64,000 nucleotides of DNA from Synechococcus sp. MU1642 (GCF_020514115.1 NZ_VTKZ01000003.1:1-64000), one strand, 5' to 3'. Numbered from the stretch's first letter, positions 50,574 through 60,746 are shown. A program made the numbers and translations. Notes: generated by a model from the sequence alone, not told the origin.

Positions 50574-51391
50574 CCCAGGTCAGTTTTTGCCCTCAGGGCA
50601 TCGCCCACTCCTCCGTTCGCTCCACCGTGAAGGATGCCTGGCGAATGCGTCGTGCCTGGTGGTTTACCGCCACTGCCCGCACCCGCGCACGTTTTGCTCG
50701 TACGTTCTTTGGCAGCTTCTGGTTGGGACTTTCCAATCTGCTGTCGATTGCAGCTCTTGCGCTGGTCTACGGCACCGTGTTCAAGGTGCAGGATTTCAGC
50801 ACTTATGTGGTGTATCTCGGTATTGGTTTGGTGGTGTGGAACGCCATTAGTGCGGCGATTGGTTCGGCACCCAATTTGTTTGAGCACAACCATTCTCACG
50901 TACACAACACAAATCTGAACCCGATCTTTTTTGTGCTTGAGGAGTGGGCTTTTCAGGTGCAGACATTCCTTCAATCGTTTGCATTAGTGTTGCTTGCTTT
51001 GAGTTGGTTTCAGCGTAATTTGCTACTCAATTTATTTGTCTATGGTTGGTTTCCACTGCTTAACTTATTCTTATTCTTGTTCTGGCTGCCGATGATTGTT
51101 TGTCTCCTCGGTGCTCGTTACCGCGACTTTTATCAGCTTGTTCCTATTGTGTTGCAGCTGGTATTTCTACTCTCTCCAATTCTGTATCGCAAAGATAATC
51201 TTGGGACGATGGCTTGGACTGCCAACTTAAATCCCCTTTACCGTGTGCTAAGCCCAGTGCGTCACTCTCTAATGACTGGGGAATTTCAATGGTCTGTGGG
51301 TTTGTTGTTGCTAGCCCTCAATATTATTGGTTTGTGGGTTGCGTTGAATTGGTTGAACCGTGAACGCCCTTACATTCCTTTTCTGATCTGA
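50570..51391 (+). CDS. Polysaccharide ABC exporter, membrane subunit (Wzm/KpsM type)
   Basis: A 273-residue ABC-2 permease with six probable membrane helices (about residues 40-60, 68-92, 115-140, 150-178, 185-205 and 240-262). The conserved region LNLFLFLFWLPMIVCLLGARYRDFYQLV precedes LVFLLSPILYRKDNLG. This layout (R-F-x-D then L-x-x-x-S-P-I-x-Y) is the signature of Wzm/KpsM proteins. ATG 50570 overlaps the ATPase stop, so the two are produced together. No O-unit flippase or polymerase is seen in the window, so this is the export route for lipid-linked chains made by the neighbouring transferases. Confidence 0.93.
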   Translation: MTQVSFCPQGIAHSSVRSTVKDAWRMRRAWWFTATARTRARFARTFFGSFWLGLSNLLSIAALALVYGTVFKVQDFSTYVVYLGIGLVVWNAISAAIGSAPNLFEHNHSHVHNTNLNPIFFVLEEWAFQVQTFLQSFALVLLALSWFQRNLLLNLFVYGWFPLLNLFLFLFWLPMIVCLLGARYRDFYQLVPIVLQLVFLLSPILYRKDNLGTMAWTANLNPLYRVLSPVRHSLMTGEFQWSVGLLLLALNIIGLWVALNWLNRERPYIPFLI

Positions 51392-51434
51392 CCCTCTCTA
51401 TTCCTACGGATAGTTGCGCCGCTAGCTCATTGTT

Positions 51435-52535
51435 GTGACCCAGCTGATCAACTTGCTGTCTTGGCAGCCCGGTCATTCCGGCTTTGGAAGCTACGTGCAG
51501 AGGGTTGTGCCAGGAGTAGATGGTCTTCGCCTTCAGTTAGGGCTCGGAGGTCAATTGGAGTTGGTGCCCCCTGAGCAATGGTCACCTGAGCCGCCTGCCC
51601 GGGCGCCGGGGCTTCCCATGCGTTTTCTGCAGCGCTACAGCCTGGTGCAGCACGGAATTGACCTATCGGCTTTGCTGCAACGCGAGGGGATCAAGCGAGC
51701 TCAACTAGAGGCGATCTATTCGCCCTTCTTTGATGCCCTGCTCTGTTGGCCTGAGGTACCTCAGCTGATTACATGCCATGACCTCACACCACTGGTCGCT
51801 TCCAACAGCCGTAAGGCTTGGTTGCGATATCGCTTATGGCAGCCACGCCACTGCCGGGCTGCTACCCGGCTGATCGCGATTAGCCACTACGTGGCCAACG
51901 AGCTTGTGGAGTTTGGAGTGGAGTCGGATCGGATCGAGGTAATTCCGAATGGAATTCAGATCCTCCGTCCCCCTGTTCTCGAGCCTTCGAGTCATGACCT
52001 CGTGGCCCTGGCTAGGCATGACCTGAATAAGAACTTGCCAGCTCTATTCCGGGGCATCGATCAGCTGCAACGCCAGTGGCCAGAATGGAATGGAACGCTG
52101 CGGATCATCGGCCGAGTCGGTCCCCAGACATCAATGGTGCATCGATTGCACAAGGGTTTGCCTCGCCCCGAGCAGGTCGAGCTGATTAGTGCATTGCCGC
52201 ATTCTGAGTTGGTGGCTGTGGTGCGTGCTTCGATGGCTCTGGTTTCAGCTAGTACTGAAGAAGGTTTCGACTATCCGGTCTTGGAGGCGAAGGCTGAAGG
52301 TATTCCAACGCTGATCACGGACATACCCGTACACAGGGAATTTCATTCCGAGAGTTCCATGTTCTTTCCCGTTGATGACAACGGCAGGTCTCTGGCACGA
52401 TTAGTTATTGATTTGTGCCGAGACCCAGCCCTCTGGGGGCAGTTGTCGCTGCGCGGCTTAGAGCTGGCACGATCTCTCAGTGTGGAACGTCAGGTTGATG
52501 CGATCAGCGCCCAGATCAGAGCCTTGGCACGGTAG
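51435..52535 (+). CDS. GT4-type glycosyltransferase
   Basis: A 366-residue GT-B enzyme starting at GTG 51435. NLLSWQPGHSGFGSYVQRVVPGV near 5-27 is the acceptor loop. LITCHDLTPLVA near 118 and RIEVIPNGIQI near 170 are typical of mannosyl/glucosyl GT4 enzymes. LVALARHDLNKNLPALFRGI near 190-210 and VSASTEEGFDYPVLEAKAEGIPTL near 271-294 are the donor-site strands. It follows the Wzm gene by 43 bases and probably belongs to the export-linked unit. It overlaps the convergent gene at 52516 by 20 bases. Confidence 0.86.
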   Translation: MTQLINLLSWQPGHSGFGSYVQRVVPGVDGLRLQLGLGGQLELVPPEQWSPEPPARAPGLPMRFLQRYSLVQHGIDLSALLQREGIKRAQLEAIYSPFFDALLCWPEVPQLITCHDLTPLVASNSRKAWLRYRLWQPRHCRAATRLIAISHYVANELVEFGVESDRIEVIPNGIQILRPPVLEPSSHDLVALARHDLNKNLPALFRGIDQLQRQWPEWNGTLRIIGRVGPQTSMVHRLHKGLPRPEQVELISALPHSELVAVVRASMALVSASTEEGFDYPVLEAKAEGIPTLITDIPVHREFHSESSMFFPVDDNGRSLARLVIDLCRDPALWGQLSLRGLELARSLSVERQVDAISAQIRALAR

Positions 52536-54093
52536 TGCTGAGGTTTGTATGGATGTCCTCGCTGAGCAGCTCGCAGAGACCAGCCCTGAAGGCGATCTTG
52601 ATCTCCTCTTGCAGTACCTGGTAACGCTGGATACGTTCCCTACGGATCTGGTTGAGCATTAACTCCGCGCCTTCGGTGCTGAGGTCTTGGAGCTTCTGTT
52701 GCAGCCGCAGGGCCACCAGTCTCATCGCACTGGCCCAGTCGCTGGTGTGCAGAGTGGAGCAGAGCAACACGTGCTCCTGGAAGTCATGCATCGCCTGAAT
52801 CTCGCGGTGGGAGCCAATCGGGCTGGCTAGGGCCGGCAGCCCTAGACAGGCGGCATCGAGGACGGGAATGCCGAATCCTTCCACCAGAGAAGGGCTTATC
52901 AGAGCAAGTGCATTCAGGTAGAGGTGTCGTTTGGTGGCTTCATCTACATATCCGGTAAAAATCACGCTTTTGTGTTTCCTCACTAGATCGTTCACTTCCC
53001 TGCTGTAGGCATCATTTTGTGGCTGACCAGTGATGCAGAAGTTCACCCCCATTCGCTCAATGTCCGATTCCATGTACGCCCGAAGGGCGAAGAGAAGATT
53101 TTTATGGGGTACCACCGAAGAGTTGAAGAGCAGGAACTGAGAGGGCGTCAGCACATGCAGCTGCTTTTGGTTGCTTGAGAGCACCTTCAGGTCGCTGGTG
53201 CGAGCCTCCCAGTCGAGGGCGTCGCCTGGGAACTGCAGTGAGGGGGGTTGGGTTAGAACCCGCGTGGGGGTTAGCTCTTTAGTGTTTTTGCAAGCCGAAA
53301 GCAGGCCGGCATTGAATTTCTGCTCAGCGTCTTTGGAGACGTAGATCCGGCGGGCACTGATGGTTGCTAGCAGGCGGCGGCTGAAACTGGGTAGGTGGTC
53401 GAGGGTGCGTCCGTATTCCAATGGGATCAGATCGTGCACTGTCTGCAGGAAGATCGGAGTGTTCAGTGGCTGCAAGTTGAGGGGGCTGGTTGTAATGAAG
53501 CCATCGAAGCCATTGAGGTCGATTTGCAGTGTCGGGCTGGTACGTTTCCTGGCCAGGCTGAACGAGTCACGAAAACAGTGTCTCGCGCAGATCACTCCAT
53601 CTATGTCACGCAGATAGGCCAGCCTTTCGCAGCGTTGGTAGGGACTGTTTAGTAGTTGATTGGCTGGAATCTTGGTCAGTTGACTAGTACTGACCCGCCG
53701 GCGCGGAAACAGTGATTGCCTTTCATACCGGATCTGATCGAGCCATCTCAACCACCTGCCCAGCCGCGGAAAGTTGAGCAACCAGCGTTTCAGAGCGGAA
53801 TTGATTCTGAATTGGGATTCACCGCTATTAAGCTGATCGAGCAGGCGAGCTGTAAATACGGTGCGACGCACCGCTTGCGGCAACCATGCTCGCGACAGCA
53901 TGTCTTGCATCGGCGGGGCGACTTCGCTCAGTAACCAGACCTCTGCTCCAGCCTGTTTGAGCGATCGCAGCAGCCCCTTGCTGAACACAGCGATGCCACG
54001 ATGTTCGCGTTGCTCGAGTTCGTAGCCGCACACCACCAGCTTGAGCCCTTTTAAGGGCTGATCGGTGGTGCAATATCGATGAGTAGAGCACAT
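52516..54093 (-). CDS. GT4-type glycosyltransferase with long N-terminal region
   Basis: A 525-residue GT-B enzyme. KLVVCGYELEQREHRGIAVFSKGLLRSL near 17-45 is the acceptor loop. A long insertion (about 60-230) separates it from FLQTVHDLIPLEYGRTLD near 245, the VHD region. FLLFNSSVVPHKNLLFALRAYM near 330 and ISPSLVEGFGIPVLDAACLGLPALASP near 410-436 carry the GT4 donor site, with Asp in place of the second Glu (VLDAAC). ATG 54093 overlaps the upstream stop (TGATG), so it is coupled to the GT2 gene. The Asp replacement may reduce or alter activity. Confidence 0.82.
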   Translation of the reverse strand: MCSTHRYCTTDQPLKGLKLVVCGYELEQREHRGIAVFSKGLLRSLKQAGAEVWLLSEVAPPMQDMLSRAWLPQAVRRTVFTARLLDQLNSGESQFRINSALKRWLLNFPRLGRWLRWLDQIRYERQSLFPRRRVSTSQLTKIPANQLLNSPYQRCERLAYLRDIDGVICARHCFRDSFSLARKRTSPTLQIDLNGFDGFITTSPLNLQPLNTPIFLQTVHDLIPLEYGRTLDHLPSFSRRLLATISARRIYVSKDAEQKFNAGLLSACKNTKELTPTRVLTQPPSLQFPGDALDWEARTSDLKVLSSNQKQLHVLTPSQFLLFNSSVVPHKNLLFALRAYMESDIERMGVNFCITGQPQNDAYSREVNDLVRKHKSVIFTGYVDEATKRHLYLNALALISPSLVEGFGIPVLDAACLGLPALASPIGSHREIQAMHDFQEHVLLCSTLHTSDWASAMRLVALRLQQKLQDLSTEGAELMLNQIRRERIQRYQVLQEEIKIAFRAGLCELLSEDIHTNLSTTVPRL

Positions 54094-55034
54094 CAGCGGC
54101 AGTCCTCCTTGGCATCCAGTTGATCGCGCAGCCGCAGTCGTTCTTCCCGCAGCGAGAGCAGTACCGCCTCTTGCTCTTTGAGGCGAAGGCGCAGCTGTTT
54201 CGCGTTGCCGCACTCCTGCTGGAGTTCATCGCGCAATAGTTGGGATTCACGTTGCTGTTGTTGTAAAAGCACGCGCAACTGTTCTCCTGTGGCCTGATCT
54301 AGGAAGTTCCTCGTGCGGGCGCGTAAGCGAAGCTCATCAGCGCTGTTACCGGCTTGAAGTGGATCTTGGCTGCGTGTGGTTTCCGCGTCGTGAATAGCGC
54401 TGGCGTCGCTGCAGAGCCACACTTCCTGGCCAAGATGCTGTTGAACGTCGAGGCAGAGCTCAACGTCTTCGCCATTCACTAGGTACTCCGAGTTGAAGGG
54501 GTGCCGCAGGAAGGCATCGCGATCTATCCATTGCAGAGCACCGGTGACCGCTGCCACCGGTGCAGAAGGAATCAAACCCTCTGCGATTCTTGCCACAGGC
54601 AAAACACGATCCAGCAGGTGATAGCTAGAGCAGCGCAAATCAAAGTTGATGCCGGCATGGCTGAGGAAGCCCTGGTTATCACGTAATAGGGCTCCCACCA
54701 ATCCCACTTTGGGTCGACTGCTCAAAAGCTGAATAGCCGCATCAACGCAGCCAGGGTCGAGAATCAGGTCGTCATTCGCCAACATCAAAACTTCTCCGCC
54801 TGACAAAGCGGCAAGGGAGTTCATGTTGGTGGCGAAATGGTACGGAACTCGCTGAGCGATGTGAAAGTCGTAGCGGCTGCTGTTGCGGATCTGTGCTTCC
54901 TCCACATCACTGCCATTCCACGAGCAGAGGATCTCGACATCAATTGGCGCTAGGCCGCAGGCAGTGTCAAGGCTGTCGCAGAGGCGATTAATCAGCGCTG
55001 CTGTCCTTGAAACCACTAATACGGACAGCCGCAT
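54093..55034 (-). CDS. GT2-family glycosyltransferase with C-terminal coiled coil
   Basis: A 313-residue GT-A enzyme. RLSVLVVSRTAALINRLCDSL near 2-22 is the first strand. SGGEVLMLANDDLILDPGCVDAAI near 79-102 contains the N-D-D form of the DxD. GALQWIDRDAFLRHPFNSEYLVNGEDVELCLDV near 170-200 holds the acceptor-side ED motif. Residues about 252-313 form a Gln/Arg/Leu/Glu-rich coiled coil. The layout is as in rhamnosyl- and fucosyl-transferases of O-antigen clusters. I chose ATG 55034 (TTG 55037 precedes it). It is coupled to the GT4 gene. Confidence 0.85.
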   Translation of the reverse strand: MRLSVLVVSRTAALINRLCDSLDTACGLAPIDVEILCSWNGSDVEEAQIRNSSRYDFHIAQRVPYHFATNMNSLAALSGGEVLMLANDDLILDPGCVDAAIQLLSSRPKVGLVGALLRDNQGFLSHAGINFDLRCSSYHLLDRVLPVARIAEGLIPSAPVAAVTGALQWIDRDAFLRHPFNSEYLVNGEDVELCLDVQQHLGQEVWLCSDASAIHDAETTRSQDPLQAGNSADELRLRARTRNFLDQATGEQLRVLLQQQQRESQLLRDELQQECGNAKQLRLRLKEQEAVLLSLREERLRLRDQLDAKEDCR

Positions 55035-55270
55035 CAAAGAAGCTGAATTTTCTGGACTGTATCAATGGCTCGAACAGTGGGATCTCAACAGCTCTAACGA
55101 GCCCCGCGCCTGGATGGCAGGGTCGCTGCTCTGGATGCTCAATGCTCGGGTGAGCTGCTCCAGCTGCACCTAATGCTGAAGGCCTGTCATTGGACGTGCT
55201 TGTTCGGATGGCCGCAGTATTTCTGCTGAGCAGGCTCAGTAGGCTGCTCTCATATCGATTTGCTGTATCC

Positions 55271-58105
55271 ATGCTCAAGCTGCTGCTGGGTGACCCCAAT
55301 GCCCGCAAGCTGAAGCGCTTCCAGCCGATCGTCTCTGATATCAATCTGTTGGAAGAGGAAATCGCGCCTCTGTCCGACGACGAACTTCGTGGAAAAACAG
55401 TTGCTTTTCAGGAGCGACTTGCCAACGCTGGAAGCCTGGTCAACCAGCGTCCGATCCTGGATGAGATCCTGCCCGAGGCCTTTGCGGTGGTCCGTGAGGC
55501 CGGCAGGAGAGTGCTTGGTATGCGTCATTTCGATGTGCAGCTGATCGGCGGCATGGTGCTGCACGAAGGCCAGATCGCCGAGATGAAAACCGGCGAGGGC
55601 AAGACCCTGGTAGCGACCCTGCCCAGCTATCTCAATGCTCTCACCGGGCGCGGCGTTCATGTGGTCACAGTCAACGACTATCTCGCCCGCCGTGATGCTG
55701 AGTGGATGGGCCAAGTGCACCGCTTCCTCGGTTTATCCGTGGGCCTGATTCAGCAGGACATGCGCCCGGAGGAACGACGGCGTAACTACAACTGCGACAT
55801 CACCTACGCCACCAACTCTGAGCTTGGTTTCGACTACCTGCGGGACAACATGGCCGCCGACATCAGCGAGGTGGTGCAGCGGGAGTTTCAGTACTGTGTG
55901 ATTGATGAGGTGGATTCGATCCTGATCGATGAGGCCCGCACTCCGCTGATCATTTCCGGTCAGGTGGAGCGGCCCCAGGAGAAATATCAGCAGGCGGCCC
56001 AGGTGGCTCAGGCTCTTGAGCGTGCTGCCGAAATGGGCAAGGACGGTGTTGATCCCGAAGGGGATTACGAAGTCGATGAGAAGCAGCGCAGCTGCACCCT
56101 CACAGATGATGGTTTTGCCAAGGCTGAGCAGATGCTTGGAGTTCAGGATTTGTTTGATCCGCAGGATCCCTGGGCCCACTACATCACCAATGCTCTTAAA
56201 GCCAAAGAGCTGTTCGTGAAGGACGTGAACTACATCGTTCGCGATGGCGAAGCGGTCATCGTTGATGAGTTCACCGGCCGTGTGATGCCTGGTCGCCGTT
56301 GGAGTGATGGACAGCACCAAGCCATCGAAGCCAAGGAAGTGCTGCAGATTCAGGCCGAAACCCAGACTCTCGCCTCGATCACCTATCAGAACTTCTTCTT
56401 GCTTTATCCCCGATTGGCGGGCATGACCGGTACGGCCAAAACTGAAGAAGTGGAATTTGAGAAGACCTACAAACTCGAGACCACAATTGTTCCCACCAAT
56501 CGGATGCGTGCCCGTCAGGACTGGGCTGATCAGGTTTACAAAACAGAAACCGCCAAATGGCGGGCTGTTGCCAACGAAACTGCCGAGATCCATAAGAAAG
56601 GCCGGCCGGTGCTCGTGGGCACCACGTCCGTGGAAAAGAGCGAGTTGCTCAGTTCTCTTCTTGCTGAGCAGGAGATCCCTCACAACCTGCTCAATGCCAA
56701 GCCGGAGAACGTCGAGCGTGAATCAGAGATCGTGGCTCAGGCCGGTCGTGCTGGAGCCGTCACCATCGCTACCAACATGGCGGGCCGGGGCACCGATATC
56801 ATCCTTGGTGGCAACAGCGATTACATGGCCCGCCTTAAGTTGCGGGAGGTTCTGCTGGGCCGTCTAGTGAAGCCCGAGGACGACCACAAGCCCCCGGTGC
56901 CTCTACAGCGCAGTTCTGCAGCGGGAGGTTTTGTCGATACTGCTGCGCCAGCGCTGCCCCGAAGCGGTGAGAGCCTTTATCCTTGCCTCCTCACCGACGG
57001 CACCGATCAAGACCTGGGTCAGTTGGCCCGTGATTTGGTCAAGGCTTGGGGCGATCGGACGCTGAGTCTGATGGAGCTGGAGGAGCGGATTGCCGCTGCT
57101 GCTGAGAAAGCGCCCACCGAGGACCCTCAGATCCAGGCCCTGCGCGAGGCGATTGGACGAGTAAAGGCGGAATATGACGCTGTGGTAGAGCAGGAGGAAG
57201 CCCGCGTACGCGAGGCCGGCGGCCTACATGTGATTGGTACCGAACGGCATGAGTCCCGCCGGGTGGACAACCAGCTCCGGGGTCGTGCCGGTCGTCAGGG
57301 CGACCCTGGCTCCACCCGCTTCTTCCTGTCTTTGGGAGATAACCTGCTGCGCATCTTCGGCGGTGAACGCGTTGCCGGCCTTATGAATGCCTTCCGCGTT
57401 GAGGAAGACATGCCGATCGAATCCGGCATGCTTACCCGCTCCCTGGAAGGGGCCCAGAAGAAGGTCGAGACCTATTACTACGACATTCGTAAGCAGGTCT
57501 TCGAGTACGACGAGGTGATGAACAACCAGCGCCGGGCGGTGTATTCCGAGCGTCGTCGGGTGCTGGATGGCCGTGCATTGAAGAAGCAGGTGATCGGCTA
57601 TGGCGAGCGCACCATGGCCGAGATTGTTGAGGCCTATGTGAATCCGGATCTTCCACCGGAGGAATGGGATCTCGACCAACTGGTGGGCAAGGTGAAGGAG
57701 TTCATTTATTTGTTGGAAGACCTCACCCCCGAGCAGGTGCAGGGCCTTGGGATGGAAGAACTTAAGGCCTTCTTGCAGGAACAACTTCGCAATGCCTACG
57801 ACCTCAAAGAAGGTCAGATCGAACAGCAGCGTCCAGGCTTGATGCGGGAAGCTGAACGCTTTTTCATCCTTCAGCAGATCGATACTCTCTGGCGAGAACA
57901 TCTTCAGGCCATGGATGCCTTACGCGAATCGGTGGGTCTGCGTGGCTACGGACAGAAAGATCCTTTGATTGAATATAAGAATGAGGGCTACGATATGTTC
58001 CTGGAGATGATGACAAATATGCGACGAAATGTGATCTATTCAATGTTTATGTTCCAGCCTGCCACTTCGTCTGGAAAATCTGCTCCTAATGAACCTGCTA
58101 ATTGA
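55271..58105 (+). CDS. secA: Preprotein translocase ATPase SecA
   Basis: A 944-residue motor that drives preproteins through SecYEG across the plasma and thylakoid membranes. MKTGEGKT near 105 is Walker [16 protein letters not shown] near 210 includes Walker B (motif II). [13 protein letters not shown] near 452 and [14 protein letters not shown] near 501 are helicase motifs. [30 protein letters not shown] near 655 is the family signature. A roughly 100-residue insert with Pro/Ser (about 540-600) is as in marine Synechococcus. The C-terminus lacks the SecB/zinc Cys motif, as usual for cyanobacteria. I chose ATG 55271 ([10 protein letters not shown]); upstream frames have no homology. Confidence 0.97.
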   Translation: MLKLLLGDPNARKLKRFQPIVSDINLLEEEIAPLSDDELRGKTVAFQERLANAGSLVNQRPILDEILPEAFAVVREAGRRVLGMRHFDVQLIGGMVLHEGQIAEMKTGEGKTLVATLPSYLNALTGRGVHVVTVNDYLARRDAEWMGQVHRFLGLSVGLIQQDMRPEERRRNYNCDITYATNSELGFDYLRDNMAADISEVVQREFQYCVIDEVDSILIDEARTPLIISGQVERPQEKYQQAAQVAQALERAAEMGKDGVDPEGDYEVDEKQRSCTLTDDGFAKAEQMLGVQDLFDPQDPWAHYITNALKAKELFVKDVNYIVRDGEAVIVDEFTGRVMPGRRWSDGQHQAIEAKEVLQIQAETQTLASITYQNFFLLYPRLAGMTGTAKTEEVEFEKTYKLETTIVPTNRMRARQDWADQVYKTETAKWRAVANETAEIHKKGRPVLVGTTSVEKSELLSSLLAEQEIPHNLLNAKPENVERESEIVAQAGRAGAVTIATNMAGRGTDIILGGNSDYMARLKLREVLLGRLVKPEDDHKPPVPLQRSSAAGGFVDTAAPALPRSGESLYPCLLTDGTDQDLGQLARDLVKAWGDRTLSLMELEERIAAAAEKAPTEDPQIQALREAIGRVKAEYDAVVEQEEARVREAGGLHVIGTERHESRRVDNQLRGRAGRQGDPGSTRFFLSLGDNLLRIFGGERVAGLMNAFRVEEDMPIESGMLTRSLEGAQKKVETYYYDIRKQVFEYDEVMNNQRRAVYSERRRVLDGRALKKQVIGYGERTMAEIVEAYVNPDLPPEEWDLDQLVGKVKEFIYLLEDLTPEQVQGLGMEELKAFLQEQLRNAYDLKEGQIEQQRPGLMREAERFFILQQIDTLWREHLQAMDALRESVGLRGYGQKDPLIEYKNEGYDMFLEMMTNMRRNVIYSMFMFQPATSSGKSAPNEPAN

Positions 58106-58155
58106 TTTCTCTTATTTTTGAGTGCAAGTCATTTTTGTAGGTTGGCCTGATTTAA

Positions 58156-58842
58156 ATGAAAAAAGAATTTACTGTTTTTTTTAGGACGTCGAGGCGATGC
58201 GGCAAAAATCCATTTGCAAGAATTGATAGTTCTTTAACTCTTAAATCATTACTCAAAAGCTTTAAGGATTCGGAAATAGTATGCATTTGTGATAATGTTA
58301 GCGATGCTCAGTATGGATATTTTGCATCAACTCTTCCATTTGTTTATAGAACATCTAGGGGCAATTGTGGCTCTTTTCGTCTCTCTCTGAGGCTTGCGTC
58401 CTTGCATCCCGCAAAAATATTTTATTTCGTTGAAGATGATCATCTGCATCTTCCTGGACAAAAAAAGTGGCTTCGGCAAGGTTTGAATCATTTTGATTTT
58501 GTAAGTCTTTATGATCATCCTGATAAGTATCTTGCGGAAATGTATGCTGGTCTAACCAGAAGAATCGTTCTTACCTCTGTAGGGCATTTTGCAAGTGTTC
58601 CAAGTACGGTAATGACTTTTGCGTGTCGTGAAAAGACCTTGGCTTCGTCTGCAAAAATTATGCTCAAAGAAAAGTTTACTGGAAATGCTTTGTCTTGGCC
58701 TAATGATCATGATTTGTTCTTGGAGCTGAAAAATAGGGGGTATACTCTTGGTACATCTATACCTGGACGCTCTACGCATTGCGAAGCTAAATTACTGTCT
58801 CCTGGGGTTGATTGGGATTCATACCTTGATGCGCTTCGTTAG
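58156..58842 (+). CDS. AT-rich gene for a glycosyltransferase-like protein
   Basis: A 228-residue protein, much more AT-rich than the neighbouring core genes. KIFYFVEDDHLHLPGQKKWL near 92-111 has a hydrophobic strand followed by an acidic triplet (E-D-D), as in GT-A enzymes and in the proteins at 359-1144 and 15745-16668. RGNCGSFRLSLRLA near 70-83 precedes it, and WPNDHDLFLELKNRGYTLG near 175-193 may be the acceptor-side motif. It starts at ATG 58156 after about 50 AT-rich bases. It separates secA from cysE, which I expect to be adjacent or nearly so in relatives. An insertion by transfer is the simplest reading. Confidence 0.6.
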   Translation: MKKEFTVFFRTSRRCGKNPFARIDSSLTLKSLLKSFKDSEIVCICDNVSDAQYGYFASTLPFVYRTSRGNCGSFRLSLRLASLHPAKIFYFVEDDHLHLPGQKKWLRQGLNHFDFVSLYDHPDKYLAEMYAGLTRRIVLTSVGHFASVPSTVMTFACREKTLASSAKIMLKEKFTGNALSWPNDHDLFLELKNRGYTLGTSIPGRSTHCEAKLLSPGVDWDSYLDALR

Positions 58843-58983
58843 TGCGTATTGAGAATTATCGCTAGCGCAAGATTTTTTCGAGTAAAAATTAAATAGTTTT
58901 AGCTTCGATTCGTTCGTTTGGTAGTTAAATAGGAGTTATTATTTTACCTTGAGAGTGATTTTTATCGTTGTCTTGTTTTATGT

Positions 58984-59733
58984 TCAGCTTTGCTCCCCTA
59001 AAAACTCAAGGATCTCCCGGTCTTTGAGGCTCTGGGCTTTGCCGCTGCGTGCTTCGCTCAGAGTGCTCCCGTTGGCGGCGGCCATGGTTCTGAGGTTGTC
59101 CTGAAGGCTGCGCACCTGGCCCTCCAATTGGTCGATGCGTTCCATCAAATTCCGGATCACATTGGCTTCGGTGTCAGGGAGTGCCGAATGGGCCAGAGGA
59201 TTGATGCGCACTCCGCTCTGGTGAATCACGCGTCCTGGAATGCCCACTACCGTGCAGTCGGCTTCGACGTTGCGCACCACTACGGATCCCGCTCCCACAC
59301 GGGTGTTGGCACCCACGTCAATTGCACCAAGCACCTTGGCACCAGCTCCGATGACCACATTTTTCGCGAGTGTGGGATGGCGTTTGCCGTAATCTTTTCC
59401 TGTTCCCCCCAAGGTGACGCCCTGGTAGAGCAGGCAGCGATCGCCCACTTCGGCCGTTTCACCGATTACGACACCCATGCCGTGGTCAATGAACACCCCT
59501 TGCCCGATCTTGGCGCCTGGGTGAATCTCTATGCCAGTCAGGCTCCGGCCCAGTTGGCTTAAAAGCCGGGCTGGCAGCTTCAGGGGGAGCCCTGAACGCC
59601 ATAGCCGATGACTGAGGCGGTGCAGGGTCAACGCCTGGAAGCCCGGATAGCAGAGAAGAATTTCCAGCGGCCCACGGGCAGCAGGATCACGTTCGCGGAT
59701 GATCGCGAGGTCAGCACGGATGTGAGCAAACAT
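58984..59733 (-). CDS. cysE: Serine O-acetyltransferase
   Basis: Makes O-acetyl-L-serine from serine and acetyl-CoA for cysteine synthesis. The 249-residue protein has the N-terminal helical domain ([21 protein letters not shown] near 5-25), then the left-handed parallel beta-helix ([34 protein letters not shown]) near 80-115 and [23 protein letters not shown] near 130-152. The catalytic His sits in IDHGMG with the acetyl-CoA-binding loop after it. It has an extra C-terminal tail with a coiled stretch. It follows the GntR gene by 11 bases and is probably co-transcribed with it. Confidence 0.95.
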   Translation of the reverse strand: MFAHIRADLAIIRERDPAARGPLEILLCYPGFQALTLHRLSHRLWRSGLPLKLPARLLSQLGRSLTGIEIHPGAKIGQGVFIDHGMGVVIGETAEVGDRCLLYQGVTLGGTGKDYGKRHPTLAKNVVIGAGAKVLGAIDVGANTRVGAGSVVVRNVEADCTVVGIPGRVIHQSGVRINPLAHSALPDTEANVIRNLMERIDQLEGQVRSLQDNLRTMAAANGSTLSEARSGKAQSLKDREILEFLGEQS

Positions 59734-59744
59734 CGCAGAGAGGG

Positions 59745-60746
59745 TCAGCTGGCGGCCGCTGGGGTCTGCAGGCCAATTTCCTTACGGAGCAAATCGATCG
59801 TATCGGCGCTGAGGTAACTCTCGGCGCAATGAACCTGGGGCATGCGCATAAGTTGGGCCCGGTTCTGACGCAAGCTCTGCTCCACCAGGGGCAGGCTGGG
59901 CCGGTCGCAGAGCACGTGGCTGGAGGCCCGCAGCAGGGCCAGTAGCCGGCTGCCCACATCTGGTGTGGCGGTCATTAGCAGCATTTCATTGCCGCGCATC
60001 GAGTGGAGAATTACCTCCGCAGCTCGCAGAATGCCAGGGCTGATGCTCACCAGGCCCACGCAGCTGCCTGGTCGCAACTCTTTGAGCATGGCCAACTCTT
60101 GGCGGAAGTCGTTGAGGTCAACAGCTACGGCGCGAACGCTGTGCTTCTTGGCGAGATCCTCCACCGGTTGGAGGAAATAGCGGCTGGTCACCACCGTGCC
60201 GTTGCTTGAGTTCTCCAGAACGCTTTCCAACTCTTCCATCGGCACCACCTCTACCGGCACGTCGAGGCAGGGTTCCAGTTCCTCGGCGATCAACATCGAG
60301 GCGCCGATGTCTTCCCGGGGGGTGCTGACCAGCACGCGCGCGCCGCAGCGCAGGCGCCAGTCGATCTCTCGGGTCAGCAGCTCGCGGGTTTGCTGCAGGG
60401 TGCAGCCCGCATTAAGCAGGCCGTCAACGCATTTGCGGACTTCACGGTCGAGGTCGGTGACGCCCCGATTGCGGATGTGCGGCGGCGTCTTGATTTCCCG
60501 GGGTTTCTGCTGGTCGCGCACGTAGATGCCGGAGCCGGCCATGGCCTCCACTACGCCATCGGTTTCCAGCTGGCGGTACACCTTGCTGATCGTGTTGCGA
60601 TGCAAGCCGGTCTGCATGGCCAACTGGCGCGTGCTTGGCAATCGATGCCCCGGTGGGTAATGACGCGCTGCGATGGCGAAACAGATCTGGTTGTAGAGCT
60701 GCGTCGATGCCGGTATGTCGCTTTCCTGTTGGATATGGAATCGCAC
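59745..60746 (-). CDS. GntR-family transcriptional regulator
   Basis: A 333-residue regulator. [75 protein letters not shown] (about 2-76) is the winged helix-turn-helix. The following 250 residues are an effector/oligomerisation domain with alternating strands, unlike the FadR or UTRA domains I know. I chose GTG 60746 (VRFHIQQ), since 42 more residues in the longer frame are low-complexity and overlap the divergent gene. It lies divergent from the hydrolase with 49 bases between and upstream of cysE. Targets are unknown. Confidence 0.88.
   Translation of the reverse strand: MRFHIQQESDIPASTQLYNQICFAIAARHYPPGHRLPSTRQLAMQTGLHRNTISKVYRQLETDGVVEAMAGSGIYVRDQQKPREIKTPPHIRNRGVTDLDREVRKCVDGLLNAGCTLQQTRELLTREIDWRLRCGARVLVSTPREDIGASMLIAEELEPCLDVPVEVVPMEELESVLENSSNGTVVTSRYFLQPVEDLAKKHSVRAVAVDLNDFRQELAMLKELRPGSCVGLVSISPGILRAAEVILHSMRGNEMLLMTATPDVGSRLLALLRASSHVLCDRPSLPLVEQSLRQNRAQLMRMPQVHCAESYLSADTIDLLRKEIGLQTPAAAS

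Noticed and set aside
54883-55173. Frame of 96 codons between the GT2 gene and secA
   Set aside because: About half lies antisense to the GT2 gene; no motif or ribosome site supports it.
55190-55270. Extra 27 N-terminal residues for SecA
   Set aside because: SecA proteins begin at MLKLLLG-type sequence; the upstream residues have no similarity and no ribosome site.
55733-56683. Long frame of 316 codons antisense to secA
   Set aside because: It is the shadow of GC-rich secA codons; no start context and no family.
58843-58983. CGCTAGCG palindrome near a T run, considered as a terminator
   Set aside because: The stem would be at most four pairs with no loop room and the T run is offset; not a convincing terminator.
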